Below, one piece after another: positions 7,291 through 16,319 of a DNA stretch of 64,000 nucleotides; position 1 is the first letter of the stretch, and each line of letters starts with the position of its first letter. This DNA comes from JABWAN01 sp041918175 (lineage in GTDB: Bacteria > Zhuqueibacterota > Zhuqueibacteria > Zhuqueibacterales > Zhuqueibacteraceae), in assembly GCA_041918175.1 (NCBI GenBank), contig JAYRWE010000114.1, positions 1 to 64,000 of the forward strand, written 5' to 3'. The notes under the pieces were generated by a model. It made no database searches. It was given only the letters and a program-made list of their open reading frames with translations, and was not told the origin of the DNA. A program made the translations under genes and the position numbers.

Positions 7291-9348
7291 ATGAATCTGC
7301 GTCGCATATCTTTTTTGCCTCTGGCCTTTTCTCTTTTTATGAAAACCGTCATCGCGCAAACCTCCGCGCTCTCTCCCGAATATCAATCCTACCTCGCGCA
7401 CATTGCTGCGGCAAATGCTTCATTGCGTTTGAATGAAGCCGGCGAAGCGAAACGCTGGCTCGCGGCCGCGCCGGTGAAGCAACGCAATTGGGAATGGCGC
7501 TATCTCAATGCGCGCAGCGATAATAGCATCGCGAAGATCGCTCTCGACGCCACAGCGGATGAAGTGCATTTCAGCGCGGACGGCAAAATGCTCATCGCCG
7601 CGATGCACGATAACAGCATTCGTGTTTACGACGCGACGACCTTGCAAGAAATCAAACGGCTCAATGGTCATCGCAATACCGTCTATGCCGCGAAGTTCAC
7701 GCCCGACGGCAGCCGCATCGTATCGTGCTCGCGCGACACCACGATTCGTGTGTGGAATTTCGCGAGCGGCGCAATCGAGTGGCAAGCCAAGAGCGCGGGC
7801 AATGGCCTCGCCGATATTGACGTGAGCCCCGACGGGAGCACGATTGCTTTTTGCTCATGGTATTTTGAAAAAGGCAAAGGCGTGCTCGGCGTGGTTTCGC
7901 TGTGGGACATGGCGGGCGGCAAAGAAACCTGGCGCACAAATTATGACACGCATCCGCTCGTTGATGTGCGCTTCAGTCCCGACGGCAAGTTGCTCGCGGT
8001 TGGTTCGTGGGAGCAGCATGTCGGCGTGTGGCATCTTGCGGACAAAACTTCCCCGAAAGTTTTCAGCTTTGATGACGTGTCTGCATACTCTGCGGTTGAC
8101 GATATTGCGTTCAGTCCCGATGGCAAGCTTATCGCGGCGGCAACGAAGAACGGCACGCCGCGCGTGTGGGATTTGCAGACCGGCGGTCTGCGTTACGAGT
8201 TGCGCGGGCATCAACAACCGGTGTTTGCGATTGCATTCAGCAATGATAGCAAGCGTATTTACACCGGCGGCGCGGAAGCTACGATAACCATGTGGGATGC
8301 GGAGAACGGCAAGCTGCTCAAAAAAGTTTATGGGCATGAGAACAAAATCAACTCACTCGCTTTTGATCAACACAGCGAGCGCTTCGTCACAGCTTCTTCG
8401 GATAATTCGATTCGCATGTGGAGCGTGAATTACGGCGGCGAGTTTTCCGGCGAGCAAGGCCGCTCCAAAGAGATCTATGCATTCCCACTCAGTCGCGACG
8501 GCGCGCTGCTCGCCACCAGCGGCCCGGAAGCGAGCATCAGCATTTGGAACGCGAAGACCGGAGCGTTGCAGAAAAATTTTTCCGGCTTGAACAAAGCCGT
8601 GATCAACGCCGCGGCGTTTAGCCCGGACGGTTCAAAGCTCGTCGCGTGCACTTGGGATACGCTCGTCAAAATTTGGAACGTGCAAACCGGCGAGGTTGTG
8701 CGTGACTTGCGCGGCTTGCAAGGTGGGAGCAGCAGTTGCGCGTTTAGCCCGGACGGCAAGTGGGTGGCTTCGGCTTCGCGCAGGAAAACCGTGTTTGTAT
8801 GGAATGCCGACAGCGGCGAGTTGCAACACAAGCTCGCGCACGAGGCGAATCTTTATTTCGTCACGTTCAGCCCGGACGGCGCATTGCTCGCGAGCGGAGG
8901 GCATGACGGCATGCTCACTTTGTGGAGCACAAAAACTTTCGAGAAGCTGCGCACGATTGTGGCGCACAAAGGCACGATCTATTCGATTGCATTCTCGCCC
9001 GACGGCAAAAAGATCGCGACCGCTGCGGAAGACAATCCCGCGAAAATTTGGGAAGTGAAATCCGGCGCATTGTTGCGCGAATTGAAGGGGCACTCGCAGC
9101 GCGTGTGGACGATTGCATTTTCACCCGACGGCGCGCGTCTCGCCACCGGCTCCGCTGATCTCACCGTGCGTTTGTGGGATGCAGAGAACGGCGCGAGCGT
9201 GGCGATCTTTTCAGACTTCACCAATCCGGTTTATAATGTCGTGTTCACGCCCGAGGGTTCGCGTTTGCTCGCCAATTCCAGCGGCGCGGAGATTGTCGTT
9301 TATGATACCGTGCCGTTTGCGGAGCGCGCGTTCGTGGTGAAGAGATAA
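7291..9348 (+). CDS. Secreted WD40 repeat protein with 14 repeats
   Basis: 685 residues with an N-terminal signal peptide ending near KTVIAQTS. After a helical spacer (about 25-70) there are 14 WD-like units. Each can be counted by its FSPDGK-type turn (variants FSADGKM, FTPDGSR, FSNDSKR, FDQHSER, LSRDGAL, FTPEGSR), and most end in a V/IWD/N-type strand. Fourteen units would make two seven-bladed propellers. Such proteins are scaffolds; no enzyme domain is present. The ECF42 sigma gene begins 12 bases after the stop, so the two may be cotranscribed. The partner is unknown. Confidence 0.85.
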   Translation: MNLRRISFLPLAFSLFMKTVIAQTSALSPEYQSYLAHIAAANASLRLNEAGEAKRWLAAAPVKQRNWEWRYLNARSDNSIAKIALDATADEVHFSADGKMLIAAMHDNSIRVYDATTLQEIKRLNGHRNTVYAAKFTPDGSRIVSCSRDTTIRVWNFASGAIEWQAKSAGNGLADIDVSPDGSTIAFCSWYFEKGKGVLGVVSLWDMAGGKETWRTNYDTHPLVDVRFSPDGKLLAVGSWEQHVGVWHLADKTSPKVFSFDDVSAYSAVDDIAFSPDGKLIAAATKNGTPRVWDLQTGGLRYELRGHQQPVFAIAFSNDSKRIYTGGAEATITMWDAENGKLLKKVYGHENKINSLAFDQHSERFVTASSDNSIRMWSVNYGGEFSGEQGRSKEIYAFPLSRDGALLATSGPEASISIWNAKTGALQKNFSGLNKAVINAAAFSPDGSKLVACTWDTLVKIWNVQTGEVVRDLRGLQGGSSSCAFSPDGKWVASASRRKTVFVWNADSGELQHKLAHEANLYFVTFSPDGALLASGGHDGMLTLWSTKTFEKLRTIVAHKGTIYSIAFSPDGKKIATAAEDNPAKIWEVKSGALLRELKGHSQRVWTIAFSPDGARLATGSADLTVRLWDAENGASVAIFSDFTNPVYNVVFTPEGSRLLANSSGAEIVVYDTVPFAERAFVVKR

Positions 9349-9359
9349 TATTCACGCGA

Positions 9360-10727
9360 ATGCTTGGTCGTGGTTTGATCATGCCGAGCAGAAATTTCCT
9401 CTCACATTTTTCTGAGATCGTATTGATGCGCGATCCTGACATGCCGTCCGCCGGCACGCAACTCGCCGAACATCTTTTTAGAAAAAAATACGGCGAGATA
9501 CTCGGCGCGTTGGTGCGCGGTTTTGGCCGGCAAAATTTTTTATTGCTCGAAGAGGCGATTCAAACCGCGTTTCAACGCGCGCTCGAAACTTGGCCCGTGT
9601 CCGGCATTCCGCAAAATCCCGCGGGCTGGCTGTATAACGTCGCGCGCAATGCCGCGCTCGACGCCCTCCGCAAAGATAAAATCAAAGCGCAAAAGTTTTC
9701 CGCGCTGGAAGAACAAACCGCATCATCCCTCACGCCGTTCATTCTTGCCGAGCACGAAAGCTCTGAAACTCCGCCGGACTTGGACGATCTCGCCACGATG
9801 ATTTTGCTGTGCTGCAATCCCGAGTTGAGCGCGAAAGCGCAAGTGTGTTTGACGTTGAAGGCTGCATGCGGTTTTTCCGTGCCTGAGATCGCGCGGGCGC
9901 TCGGCATGGAAGACGAGGCCGTGAAGAAAACCGTCACGCGCGCGAAAGATAAAGTCGCCGAGGCTCCTTTTCCTCTGCGCGCGTTGGACCCGATGAGGAT
10001 CGCCGAACGTTTTCCGCCCGTGCTCGAAATCGTTTACGCCATGTTCACGGAAGGCTACTCCGCGAGCCACGGCGAATCGCAATTGCGCCGCGATATTGCC
10101 GAAGAAGCGATTCGACTCATTGACGTGATGCTCGCGAGCACGCTCACGCCCGCGAGTTACATGGGCGAGTTGCACGCGCTCATGGCCTTGATGCTCTTCC
10201 AATTTGCGCGATTCGAAGCGCGCGTGGATGCACATGGCGCTGCGATACGATTGCAAGAGCAGGATCGCGGCAAATGGAACACGGAATTGATTCGCGCCGG
10301 ACTCGTCGCGCTTGATCATTCTAAAAACGAGACGGAGCCGACGGCCTATCATCTCGAAGCGCGCATTGCCGCGGAGCATGCGATCAGCCCCTCGTTCGCA
10401 GCGACGAATTGGAAAAATATTCTCGCGTTGTACGATCAACTTCTGCGCGTGAAAGACACCGAGCAAGTGCGTTTGAATCGCCTCGTGGCCCTGCGCTATG
10501 CCGAAGGACCCCAAGCGGCATTGCGCGAAATAGAAACGCAGTTGCAAACGCAGCCCCGGAGCAAGTACGCCGCCTCCTTTCTCTTTCATGCCGTGTGGGC
10601 CGACTTGCTCGAAGCCTCGGGCCGCAACCGCGAAGCGCGCGCGGAATGGGAAAGCGCCGCGCACGCCGCGCCGACCGCAGCGGAACGAAAGTTCATCGAA
10701 AAAAAGTTGGAAAATTTTTCCGGATAA
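9360..10727 (+). CDS. ECF42-type RNA polymerase sigma factor with C-terminal extension
   Basis: About 455 residues from 9360; 9426 (MRDPDMPSAG) is an equally plausible start and gives the family's usual length. Sigma region 2 is recognisable in QNPAGWLYNVARNAALDALRK and region 4 in GFSVPEIARALGMEDEAVKK. The long C-terminal part (about 190-455, the DUF6596/TPR-like extension) is what separates ECF42 from ordinary ECF factors; its MFTEGYSASHG is typical. ECF42 factors have no dedicated anti-sigma but are regularly encoded beside DGPF/YCII proteins, exactly the gene that follows here. Likely directs expression of that neighbour. Confidence 0.88.
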   Translation: MLGRGLIMPSRNFLSHFSEIVLMRDPDMPSAGTQLAEHLFRKKYGEILGALVRGFGRQNFLLLEEAIQTAFQRALETWPVSGIPQNPAGWLYNVARNAALDALRKDKIKAQKFSALEEQTASSLTPFILAEHESSETPPDLDDLATMILLCCNPELSAKAQVCLTLKAACGFSVPEIARALGMEDEAVKKTVTRAKDKVAEAPFPLRALDPMRIAERFPPVLEIVYAMFTEGYSASHGESQLRRDIAEEAIRLIDVMLASTLTPASYMGELHALMALMLFQFARFEARVDAHGAAIRLQEQDRGKWNTELIRAGLVALDHSKNETEPTAYHLEARIAAEHAISPSFAATNWKNILALYDQLLRVKDTEQVRLNRLVALRYAEGPQAALREIETQLQTQPRSKYAASFLFHAVWADLLEASGRNREARAEWESAAHAAPTAAERKFIEKKLENFSG

Positions 10728-10837
10728 TGTCCCCCAAGCGCGGGTTGCACGTCTTTAGGGTAGAATGCGCATTCTAAAAATTCCCCAACGTGAGCCTCGG
10801 CTCAGCAAGCGACATTATCTCAAAAAGGAGTTTTGCC

Positions 10838-11260
10838 ATGAACTATTACATGCTGTTGTTGCGCAGCGAGACGATCAACTTCTCCGCGTACTCTCCGGAA
10901 GATTTTCAAAAAATTCTCGCGGACTTTGACCAATGGAACGCGAGCATGATTCGCGAGGGGCGATTGATTGCGAGCGGCAATTTGCAAAGCAAAGACACGA
11001 AGATCATTCGCAGCGGCAATGTGGTGAAGGACGGCCCGTATAGCGAAGCCAAAGAAGCCGTGGCGGGATTTTTACTCATCAAAGCGGAGGACGCAACGCA
11101 GGCCGCGACGATTGCTGCGGGCTGTCCGTTCTTGCCGCGCGGCGGCAGCGTGGAAGTGCGGCAGATTCCGCAACTCGAGTTTGAGGACGCGGCGCGGCCG
11201 ATCATCGAAGAACATGCCAATGCTCGCGCGGCCAAAGCGCAAGCGGGAAAGGAAGCCTGA
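10838..11260 (+). CDS. YCII-related (DGPF) domain protein
   Basis: 140 residues starting MNYYMLLLRSE at the ATG 10838 with AAAAAGGAG upstream. The motif VKDGPYSEAKEAVAGFLLI is the DGPF box (here DGPY), and the C-terminal VEVRQIPQLE is also typical. These small alpha-beta proteins accompany ECF42 sigma factors; their biochemical function is not settled. The membrane protein at 11262 follows with one base between stop and start, so the two are very probably cotranscribed. Confidence 0.88.
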   Translation: MNYYMLLLRSETINFSAYSPEDFQKILADFDQWNASMIREGRLIASGNLQSKDTKIIRSGNVVKDGPYSEAKEAVAGFLLIKAEDATQAATIAAGCPFLPRGGSVEVRQIPQLEFEDAARPIIEEHANARAAKAQAGKEA

Positions 11261-11261
11261 C

Positions 11262-11711
11262 ATGTTCAAACACGCGCATAAAATCGCCGCAGTGGTTTAT
11301 ATGCTCTGGGGCGCGATTCACATTCTCGGCGGCGCCGCCATGATGAGCGCTTCGATGCAAGGGCCGAACGTATTTTTGCAGATGCTCTCGGGCAACGCGA
11401 ACGACGTGTTTGGCGCAGTGCAAGATCGCCTCGGCGTGCAGGCCACCACGGAGGTCTTCGCGTTTCACTCGTTCAATATCATCTGGCTCGGCGCGCTTGC
11501 GATTGTGGTCGCGCTCTTTTTGAATTGGAAAAATTATCGCGTGGGCTATTGGGTGAATTTGGCCATCGTCGGTTTCGCGGATCTCGGGTTGATCTTGTTC
11601 ATGGTCGTGCCCGGCGTGATGCGCATTGCCGACGCGTGGATCGGGCCGCTGCTGTTTGTGATCGCATTATTTTTTTCGACGTTTGCGCGGCTGCGCCCGG
11701 CTCAAGCGTGA
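11262..11711 (+). CDS. Four-helix membrane protein of unknown function
   Basis: 149 residues starting MFKHAHKIAAVVYMLWGAIH, one base after the DGPF gene, with GGAAAGGAAG as ribosome-binding site. Four hydrophobic helices are evident, with a polar loop between the first and second. In layout and in the MFKH start it resembles the proteins at 15145 and 16320, so the window carries three members of one small membrane family (LIC_13387-like by impression). The link to ECF42 suggests a stress-response membrane component, but that is inference. Confidence 0.75.
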   Translation: MFKHAHKIAAVVYMLWGAIHILGGAAMMSASMQGPNVFLQMLSGNANDVFGAVQDRLGVQATTEVFAFHSFNIIWLGALAIVVALFLNWKNYRVGYWVNLAIVGFADLGLILFMVVPGVMRIADAWIGPLLFVIALFFSTFARLRPAQA

Positions 11712-11724
11712 GTGAGGTGCAAGT

Positions 11725-11808
11725 TTTTTTCGGCGATACACGTTGGTTGCGGCGGAAGATTGCTCCGTTTTGCAGCGCCCAAACTTTCGCGTGTCGCCGA
11801 GTTTTTTT
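11725..11808. repeat. CTCGGCGA-type hairpin
   Basis: TTTTTTTCGGCGATACACG is matched by CGTGTCGCCGAGTTTTTTT in inverted orientation. Belongs to the TCGGCGA repeat family also seen at 29265-29335, 33112-33150 and 45325-45372. Confidence 0.7.
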
Positions 11809-11968
11809 ATGAGTTGGAAGAAGAGTTGCCGCCGAACCTTTTGCCTGGTTAAAATTCAGGCGTAGGAAAAAGCTTTGCGTTCAACGTTTTCCGGGTGAGA
11901 CTCGTCTTTTCCGAAGTTCGATGCGGTGTTGCCGAGGTTGTAACACCGGTCGCTTGCAAATATCAGCG

Positions 11969-12074
11969 CGGTGGCGCGATGCCGTCGCTTTGAAGTCAGC
12001 TAGCCCGAAGAGATAAAAGTCAGGTAAACAAGCAAAGATGACACGTTGATGGAGCAGCGACGCAACAAAAAAAA
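11969..12074 (+). repeat. 100-bp dispersed repeat, copy 2
   Basis: Contains GTCGCTTTGAAGTCAGCT, AGATAAAAGTCAGGTAAACA and GGAGCAGCGAC followed by an A-run. The A-run leads straight into AGGAG and the start codon of the DUF5916 gene at 12088, so this copy forms that gene's leader. Confidence 0.85.
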
Positions 12075-12087
12075 CTTTAGGAGCAAA

Positions 12088-14250
12088 ATGAAGAATCGAT
12101 TCTCTTTTCTGTGTTTGAGCTTGGTGTTGAGCCACGCGCTTTTGCTTCATGCTCAAGCTGAAACCGCGCTGCAACTGCGCGCGCACAAAATCAATGCGCA
12201 CATTCAACTCGACGGCTTGCTCGCGGAGGCAGAATGGCAGCAAACGCAGGCGGCCTCAGGCTTCCGCCAAAACCAGCCGCGTGAAGGCGAGGCCGCAACG
12301 GAGAACACTGAGGTGCGCGTGCTCTATGACGAGGGCAACATCTATGTCGGCGTGATGTGCTTCGACGCCGAGCCGAGCAAAATCGTGGCGCAAAAACTTC
12401 AACGCGACGGCGGCCTCGACGACGATGATATGTTCGCGTTCTTGCTCGACACGTATCACGACAAGCGCAATGCTTATTTTTTTGCGACCAATCCGAACGG
12501 CGCGGAAGAAGACGGCCAAATGATTGACGGTGCATTTCGGGCCGATCTAGATTGGGATGGCGTGTGGGAAGTGCGCGCAGAGATTCACGAACAAGGCTGG
12601 TCCGCGGAGTTCAAAATTCCGTTGTGGAATTTGAAATTCAATGCGCTGCCGGAGCAAACCTGGGGCATCAATTTTACGCGCATCATCAAACGCAAAACCG
12701 AGATCGTGAATTGGGCCTCGTGGTCGCGCGACAATCTCGGCGGGTTCTTGCGTGTTTCGCGCGCGGGCGATTTACTCGGCTTGCAAAACGTGAAGCCTGG
12801 CCGCAATCTGCAAGTGAAGCCGTATGGCCTCGGCAAAACCTCGCGCAAAAATTTGCTCACGCCGGCGCCGATGAAAGATGAAAGCTTCGATGTGGGCCTC
12901 GATGCGAAGTACGGCGTGTCTTCGAATCTCACGCTCGATTTGACCGCGAACACGGATTTCGCGCAAGTGGAAGCGGATGTGGAGCAAATCAATCTCACGC
13001 GCTTTCCGCTGTTCTTTCCCGAAAAACGCGAGTTCTTTTTGGAGAGCGCGAACACGTTTCAATTCGGCGAGGAAAATTTTTTCGGGCCGCCGCCAATACA
13101 ACTTTTCTACAGCCGCCGCATCGGCATCACAAACTTTCGGGAGATCGTGCCGATCCTTGCCGGCGGTCGCCTCACGGGCAAAGTGGGCCGCTATGAACTT
13201 GGCTTGTTGGATATGTGGACGGATGAAAAGAACGGTGCGCCGCAATCGCACTTCTCCGTGGTGCGCGTGAATCGCGATGTGTCGCAGCGCTCCAAAGTCG
13301 GCGTGATCTTTACGAACCGCGTGGATCACGGCCAAAATCATCAGCAAGCTTACGGCGCAGACGCGAATCTGTGGTTGAGCAATCCGCTCGTGTTTCAATC
13401 GTTCTTTGCGCAAACGCACGATTCGCACGACGGCGCCACGAAGACCGCGTGGAAACTTGGACTCGATTTCACGAAAGATCATTGGGGTTGGTTCGCCTCG
13501 CACATGGCGATTGATCGAGGTTTCGACCCCGGCGTAGGCTTTGTGCTCCGCTCGAATATTCGCCGCTCGTTCGCCACGTTCCGCGTGAGTCCGCAGCCGA
13601 ACGGAAGTTTTCTGCGGCGCACGAATATCTTTCAAAATTTTTCGCATCTCACGAACATCGACGGTGACTTGCAGGATTGGGATTATCGGCTTTCGTTTAT
13701 CAATGAGCTGGCAAACGGCGACAATTTGGTTTTTGGCTATGGCCGTCTCTTCGAGCGCCTCGGAAGCTCTTTTCGATTTCCTTCGGGCTTGTTGGTCGAG
13801 GCCGGAGACTATTACAGCAATTTGTTTGAAGCCAACTATGAAAGCAGCGCCAAGCGCAAGTTCGTCGCCTTTGGCAGCGCTTATTGGCAGGAGTTTTACG
13901 GCGGCGAGTTGCGCTCATGGGCGGGCGGCTTTGGTTATACGCCGAACGCGCATTTGGCCCTGCGGCTGAACTATCGCCGCACGCTCGGCGAGTTGGAGAC
14001 GGATTTGTTTGCGCTGCGCGTGAACTATGCCTATAACACGCGCCTCTTTCTCAACACGCTGGTGCAATACAACAGCGAGACGAACGAGTTGAGCACGAAC
14101 CTGCGCCTCAATTTCATTCACAGCCTGGGCAGCGATTTGTTTATCGTGTATAACGAAAGCCGTGGCCGCGAAGGCGAAAATTTCTCCGACGGTTTGCCGA
14201 GCCGCAATCGCGAAGTGATTTTGAAATTCACGAGGTTGCTGCGGCTATAG
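12088..14250 (+). CDS. DUF5916 outer-membrane protein with CBM9-like N-terminal domain
   Basis: 720 residues. A signal peptide ends near LHAQAETA. Residues about 25-190 form a carbohydrate-binding-family-9-like domain (IQLDGLLAEAEWQQ, VRVLYDEGNIYVGVMCFD, GWSAEFKIPLWNLKF). The rest is DUF5916: the conserved FPLFFPEKREFFLE and FYSRRIG segments, then about 400 residues of alternating strands ending in FTRLLRL, consistent with an outer-membrane barrel. The start at 12088 has AGGAG upstream; an upstream in-frame ATG at 12046 lies inside the dispersed repeat. The family is common in FCB bacteria and its ligand is unknown, although polymer binding or uptake is suspected. Confidence 0.87.
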   Translation: MKNRFSFLCLSLVLSHALLLHAQAETALQLRAHKINAHIQLDGLLAEAEWQQTQAASGFRQNQPREGEAATENTEVRVLYDEGNIYVGVMCFDAEPSKIVAQKLQRDGGLDDDDMFAFLLDTYHDKRNAYFFATNPNGAEEDGQMIDGAFRADLDWDGVWEVRAEIHEQGWSAEFKIPLWNLKFNALPEQTWGINFTRIIKRKTEIVNWASWSRDNLGGFLRVSRAGDLLGLQNVKPGRNLQVKPYGLGKTSRKNLLTPAPMKDESFDVGLDAKYGVSSNLTLDLTANTDFAQVEADVEQINLTRFPLFFPEKREFFLESANTFQFGEENFFGPPPIQLFYSRRIGITNFREIVPILAGGRLTGKVGRYELGLLDMWTDEKNGAPQSHFSVVRVNRDVSQRSKVGVIFTNRVDHGQNHQQAYGADANLWLSNPLVFQSFFAQTHDSHDGATKTAWKLGLDFTKDHWGWFASHMAIDRGFDPGVGFVLRSNIRRSFATFRVSPQPNGSFLRRTNIFQNFSHLTNIDGDLQDWDYRLSFINELANGDNLVFGYGRLFERLGSSFRFPSGLLVEAGDYYSNLFEANYESSAKRKFVAFGSAYWQEFYGGELRSWAGGFGYTPNAHLALRLNYRRTLGELETDLFALRVNYAYNTRLFLNTLVQYNSETNELSTNLRLNFIHSLGSDLFIVYNESRGREGENFSDGLPSRNREVILKFTRLLRL

Positions 14251-14433
14251 CCAGAACGCGTTCGTTCACGGCTCAGCCGTGGCTTTGTTCTTTTGGTATC
14301 AAACTCAAAATCATGCTCAGTTTGAGGCCAAAAACAGAGTTTGATTCTGTGCTTGGTTTTCCATCGAAAAGAATTATCTTTGCCAATGCAATACACGAAA
14401 CCGCCAAGGATATTGGAACTTTGAGGTGCTCTC

Positions 14434-14874
14434 ATGACAATCACAAAGGTTCGTGCGAAGCGTCAAATCACCATTCCCAAGGAAATTTTTATTGCGCTAC
14501 GGTTGGAAGTGGGTGACGATTTGGTGTTGAGCTTGAAGAATGGACAAGCTCTTCTCACGCCGCAACGGCTTGGCGCAAAAAAGGGCAGCCCTCTACTCAA
14601 GCCGCAACCTCAATTCACTGCGACTGAAGAAAAAACGTTGCGTTCGGCGAAAAGAAAGATTGCCGCGATTCAGAAAGATTTGCGTCATGCCAAAGGTTTG
14701 ACGTTGAACGAAGCCGCAGTTGCCGTCAAGGCCGGACTCATTGCTCGCGATCAACGCTGGTGGTGGTTAGAAAAGTGGCAAGCCGGAGAGCGGAAAGCGC
14801 AAGCGGACCTGGATGAAGGACGAGTGGAAACCTACGAAAGCGCGGAAGCGTTTCTCGAATCTTTGAACTCATGA
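14434..14874 (+). CDS. AbrB-family antitoxin-like DNA-binding protein
   Basis: 146 residues. The N-terminal 45 residues form a swapped-hairpin AbrB domain (VRAKRQITIPKEIF, then LEVGDDLVLSLKNGQALLTP). The C-terminal part (about 60-146) is charged and helical with a WWWLEKWQAGERKAQ stretch and probably neutralises the partner. Its stop overlaps the start of the RelE-like gene (ATGA at 14871-14874), the usual antitoxin-first coupling. AbrB antitoxins are more often paired with PIN or MazF toxins, so a RelE partner is less usual. Confidence 0.82.
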   Translation: MTITKVRAKRQITIPKEIFIALRLEVGDDLVLSLKNGQALLTPQRLGAKKGSPLLKPQPQFTATEEKTLRSAKRKIAAIQKDLRHAKGLTLNEAAVAVKAGLIARDQRWWWLEKWQAGERKAQADLDEGRVETYESAEAFLESLNS

Positions 14875-15128
14875 TCATCATTAAATCTGAGCGCTTCAAG
14901 AAGGAGTTTGCAGCGCTTCCTCCGCCCATTCAGGAACGCGCGAAGAAACAACTCGCGCTTTTCTTGCAAAATCCGCGGCACCCTTCTTTGCAAGTGAAGA
15001 AGATGGAAGGAAACACCGGATATTGGGAAGGGAGAATCACGAAAGCATATCGGTTCACTTTCGAAGTGGCTGAGGATGCTTATAAAATGAGGCGAATCGG
15101 TCCGCACGATATTCTAAGAAATCCCTAA
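14871..15128 (+). CDS. RelE/ParE superfamily toxin-like protein
   Basis: 85 residues with the RelE fold pattern: IIKSERFKKEFAALPP (strand and helix), KKQLALFLQNPRHPSLQVKK (helix and the start of the sheet), YWEGRITKAYRFTFEV and a C-terminal MRRIGPHDIL. Such proteins cleave mRNA in the ribosomal A site or, for ParE, poison gyrase; the residues visible here do not settle which. It overlaps the upstream AbrB-type gene by four bases. Together they form a predicted type II toxin-antitoxin pair. Confidence 0.82.
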   Translation: MIIIKSERFKKEFAALPPPIQERAKKQLALFLQNPRHPSLQVKKMEGNTGYWEGRITKAYRFTFEVAEDAYKMRRIGPHDILRNP

Positions 15129-15144
15129 CCCAATGGAGCGAGGA

Positions 15145-15600
15145 ATGCGCAACAAAGGCGTGCTCTTTTACAAGCTCGGCAGCTACGGCTTCATCGCGTT
15201 CGCATTGATTCATGCGCTGAGCTTCTTCGGCGATCCGGCGCAAGCTTTGGCCAACGAAGACGATCGCCGTGTGTGGCAGCTCATCGTTTCGCATGTATTC
15301 ACCGTCGAAGGTTTCTCCACCACTGCGTTCAAATTGCTCGCGGGTTATAATTTTTACCTCTCCGTTTTCACGCTCGGGTTGGGCTTGCTGAATGTCGTCG
15401 CGCTGAAAGCGCTCGCCACTGAACTCGCTGCACTCAAAAAGCTGGCGGCAATAAATTTGTTCACAACTGCGTTGCTCTTGCTTGTGACCGTGAGCTTCTT
15501 TCATCTCCCTCCGATTATATTGTTTGGCCTCATCGCCCTCGCCTTTGCGGTCTCCTTTTTTTTGCTCACGCCAGCTAAAGGTTTTTCTCCGAAGGTTTAA
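15145..15600 (+). CDS. Four-helix membrane protein (paralogue-like)
   Basis: About 151 residues beginning MRNKGVLFYKLGSYGFIAFA; the ATG at 15145 has GGAG and GAGG upstream, while an in-frame ATG at 15133 has none. Four membrane helices, a polar loop with WQLIVSHVFTVEG, and the ending VTVSFFHLPPIILFGLIA. This last segment closely resembles TVFGYYRIPPPFITFAIVG in the protein at 16320, supporting common ancestry. Function unknown; it precedes an SRPBCC-domain gene. Confidence 0.75.
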   Translation: MRNKGVLFYKLGSYGFIAFALIHALSFFGDPAQALANEDDRRVWQLIVSHVFTVEGFSTTAFKLLAGYNFYLSVFTLGLGLLNVVALKALATELAALKKLAAINLFTTALLLLVTVSFFHLPPIILFGLIALAFAVSFFLLTPAKGFSPKV

Positions 15601-15734
15601 TAGATTCATTGACTGTTCGCCAAATTCCAATTGCTTTTCGCGCAGCAAGTCTTTTATTGCACCCCCGGCGTGGAGCAAAGTATTCGCGTCCTTCCACGCC
15701 ACTGAACTTCAACTTATTGAGAGAGGAAAACCTG

Positions 15735-16307
15735 ATGAAAGCTTTGAAAATTGTACTCCTCGCCGTAGGAGCGCTCGCCGCGCTCTTCTTGGTGATTGCA
15801 GCGTTCTTGCCTTCGAACTATGCGGTCGAGCGCTCGATTGAAATCAGCAAAGCGCCCGAAGTCGTGTTCGGGCAAGTCGTGGATTTCAACAATTATTTGA
15901 AATGGAATCCGTGGTCGAAGATGGAGCCGAACGCCAAGAATACGATCAGCGGCGCGCAGGGAGAAGTGGGTGCGAGTTGGCATTGGGAAGGCGATACGGT
16001 GGGAACCGGCAGCTTGACGATCGCGAAGATTGAGCCGAACAAAATGATTCAGAGCAAGCTCGCATTCCTCGCGCCGTATCAATCCGAAGCGAGCGATAGT
16101 TGGACTTTCGAGTCCACGACCGCCGGCACGAAAGTGATCTGGCATAACACCGGCGAGTTGCCTTATCCCGTGATGCGTTACATGGGCTTGATGATGGAAG
16201 GCATGCTCGGCCCGCAATTCGAACAAGGCTTGCGCGATCTCAAAGCGCAGTGCGAAGCCTTGCCCGAGCCTGCGCCCATGAGCGAAGCCACCAGCGAAAA
16301 AATGTGA
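15735..16307 (+). CDS. SRPBCC (START/polyketide-cyclase-like) family protein
   Basis: 190 residues from the ATG at 15735, with GAGAGG upstream. One N-terminal membrane anchor (about 5-25) is followed by the hydrophobic-cavity fold: RSIEISKAPEVVFGQVVDF, YLKWNPWSKMEP, WHWEGDTVGTGSLTI, and a C-terminal long helix (PQFEQGLRDLKAQCEAL). This is the polyketide cyclase 2-like group often annotated as a transcription activator effector-binding neighbour. Its ligand is unknown. It lies 12 bases before another four-helix membrane gene, so a small operon is likely. Confidence 0.83.
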   Translation: MKALKIVLLAVGALAALFLVIAAFLPSNYAVERSIEISKAPEVVFGQVVDFNNYLKWNPWSKMEPNAKNTISGAQGEVGASWHWEGDTVGTGSLTIAKIEPNKMIQSKLAFLAPYQSEASDSWTFESTTAGTKVIWHNTGELPYPVMRYMGLMMEGMLGPQFEQGLRDLKAQCEALPEPAPMSEATSEKM

Positions 16308-16319
16308 GCAAGGCGCATC

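Noticed and set aside
12772..13647. Long antisense frame over the DUF5916 gene
   Set aside because: Same codon-bias artefact; no start site or homologous pattern.
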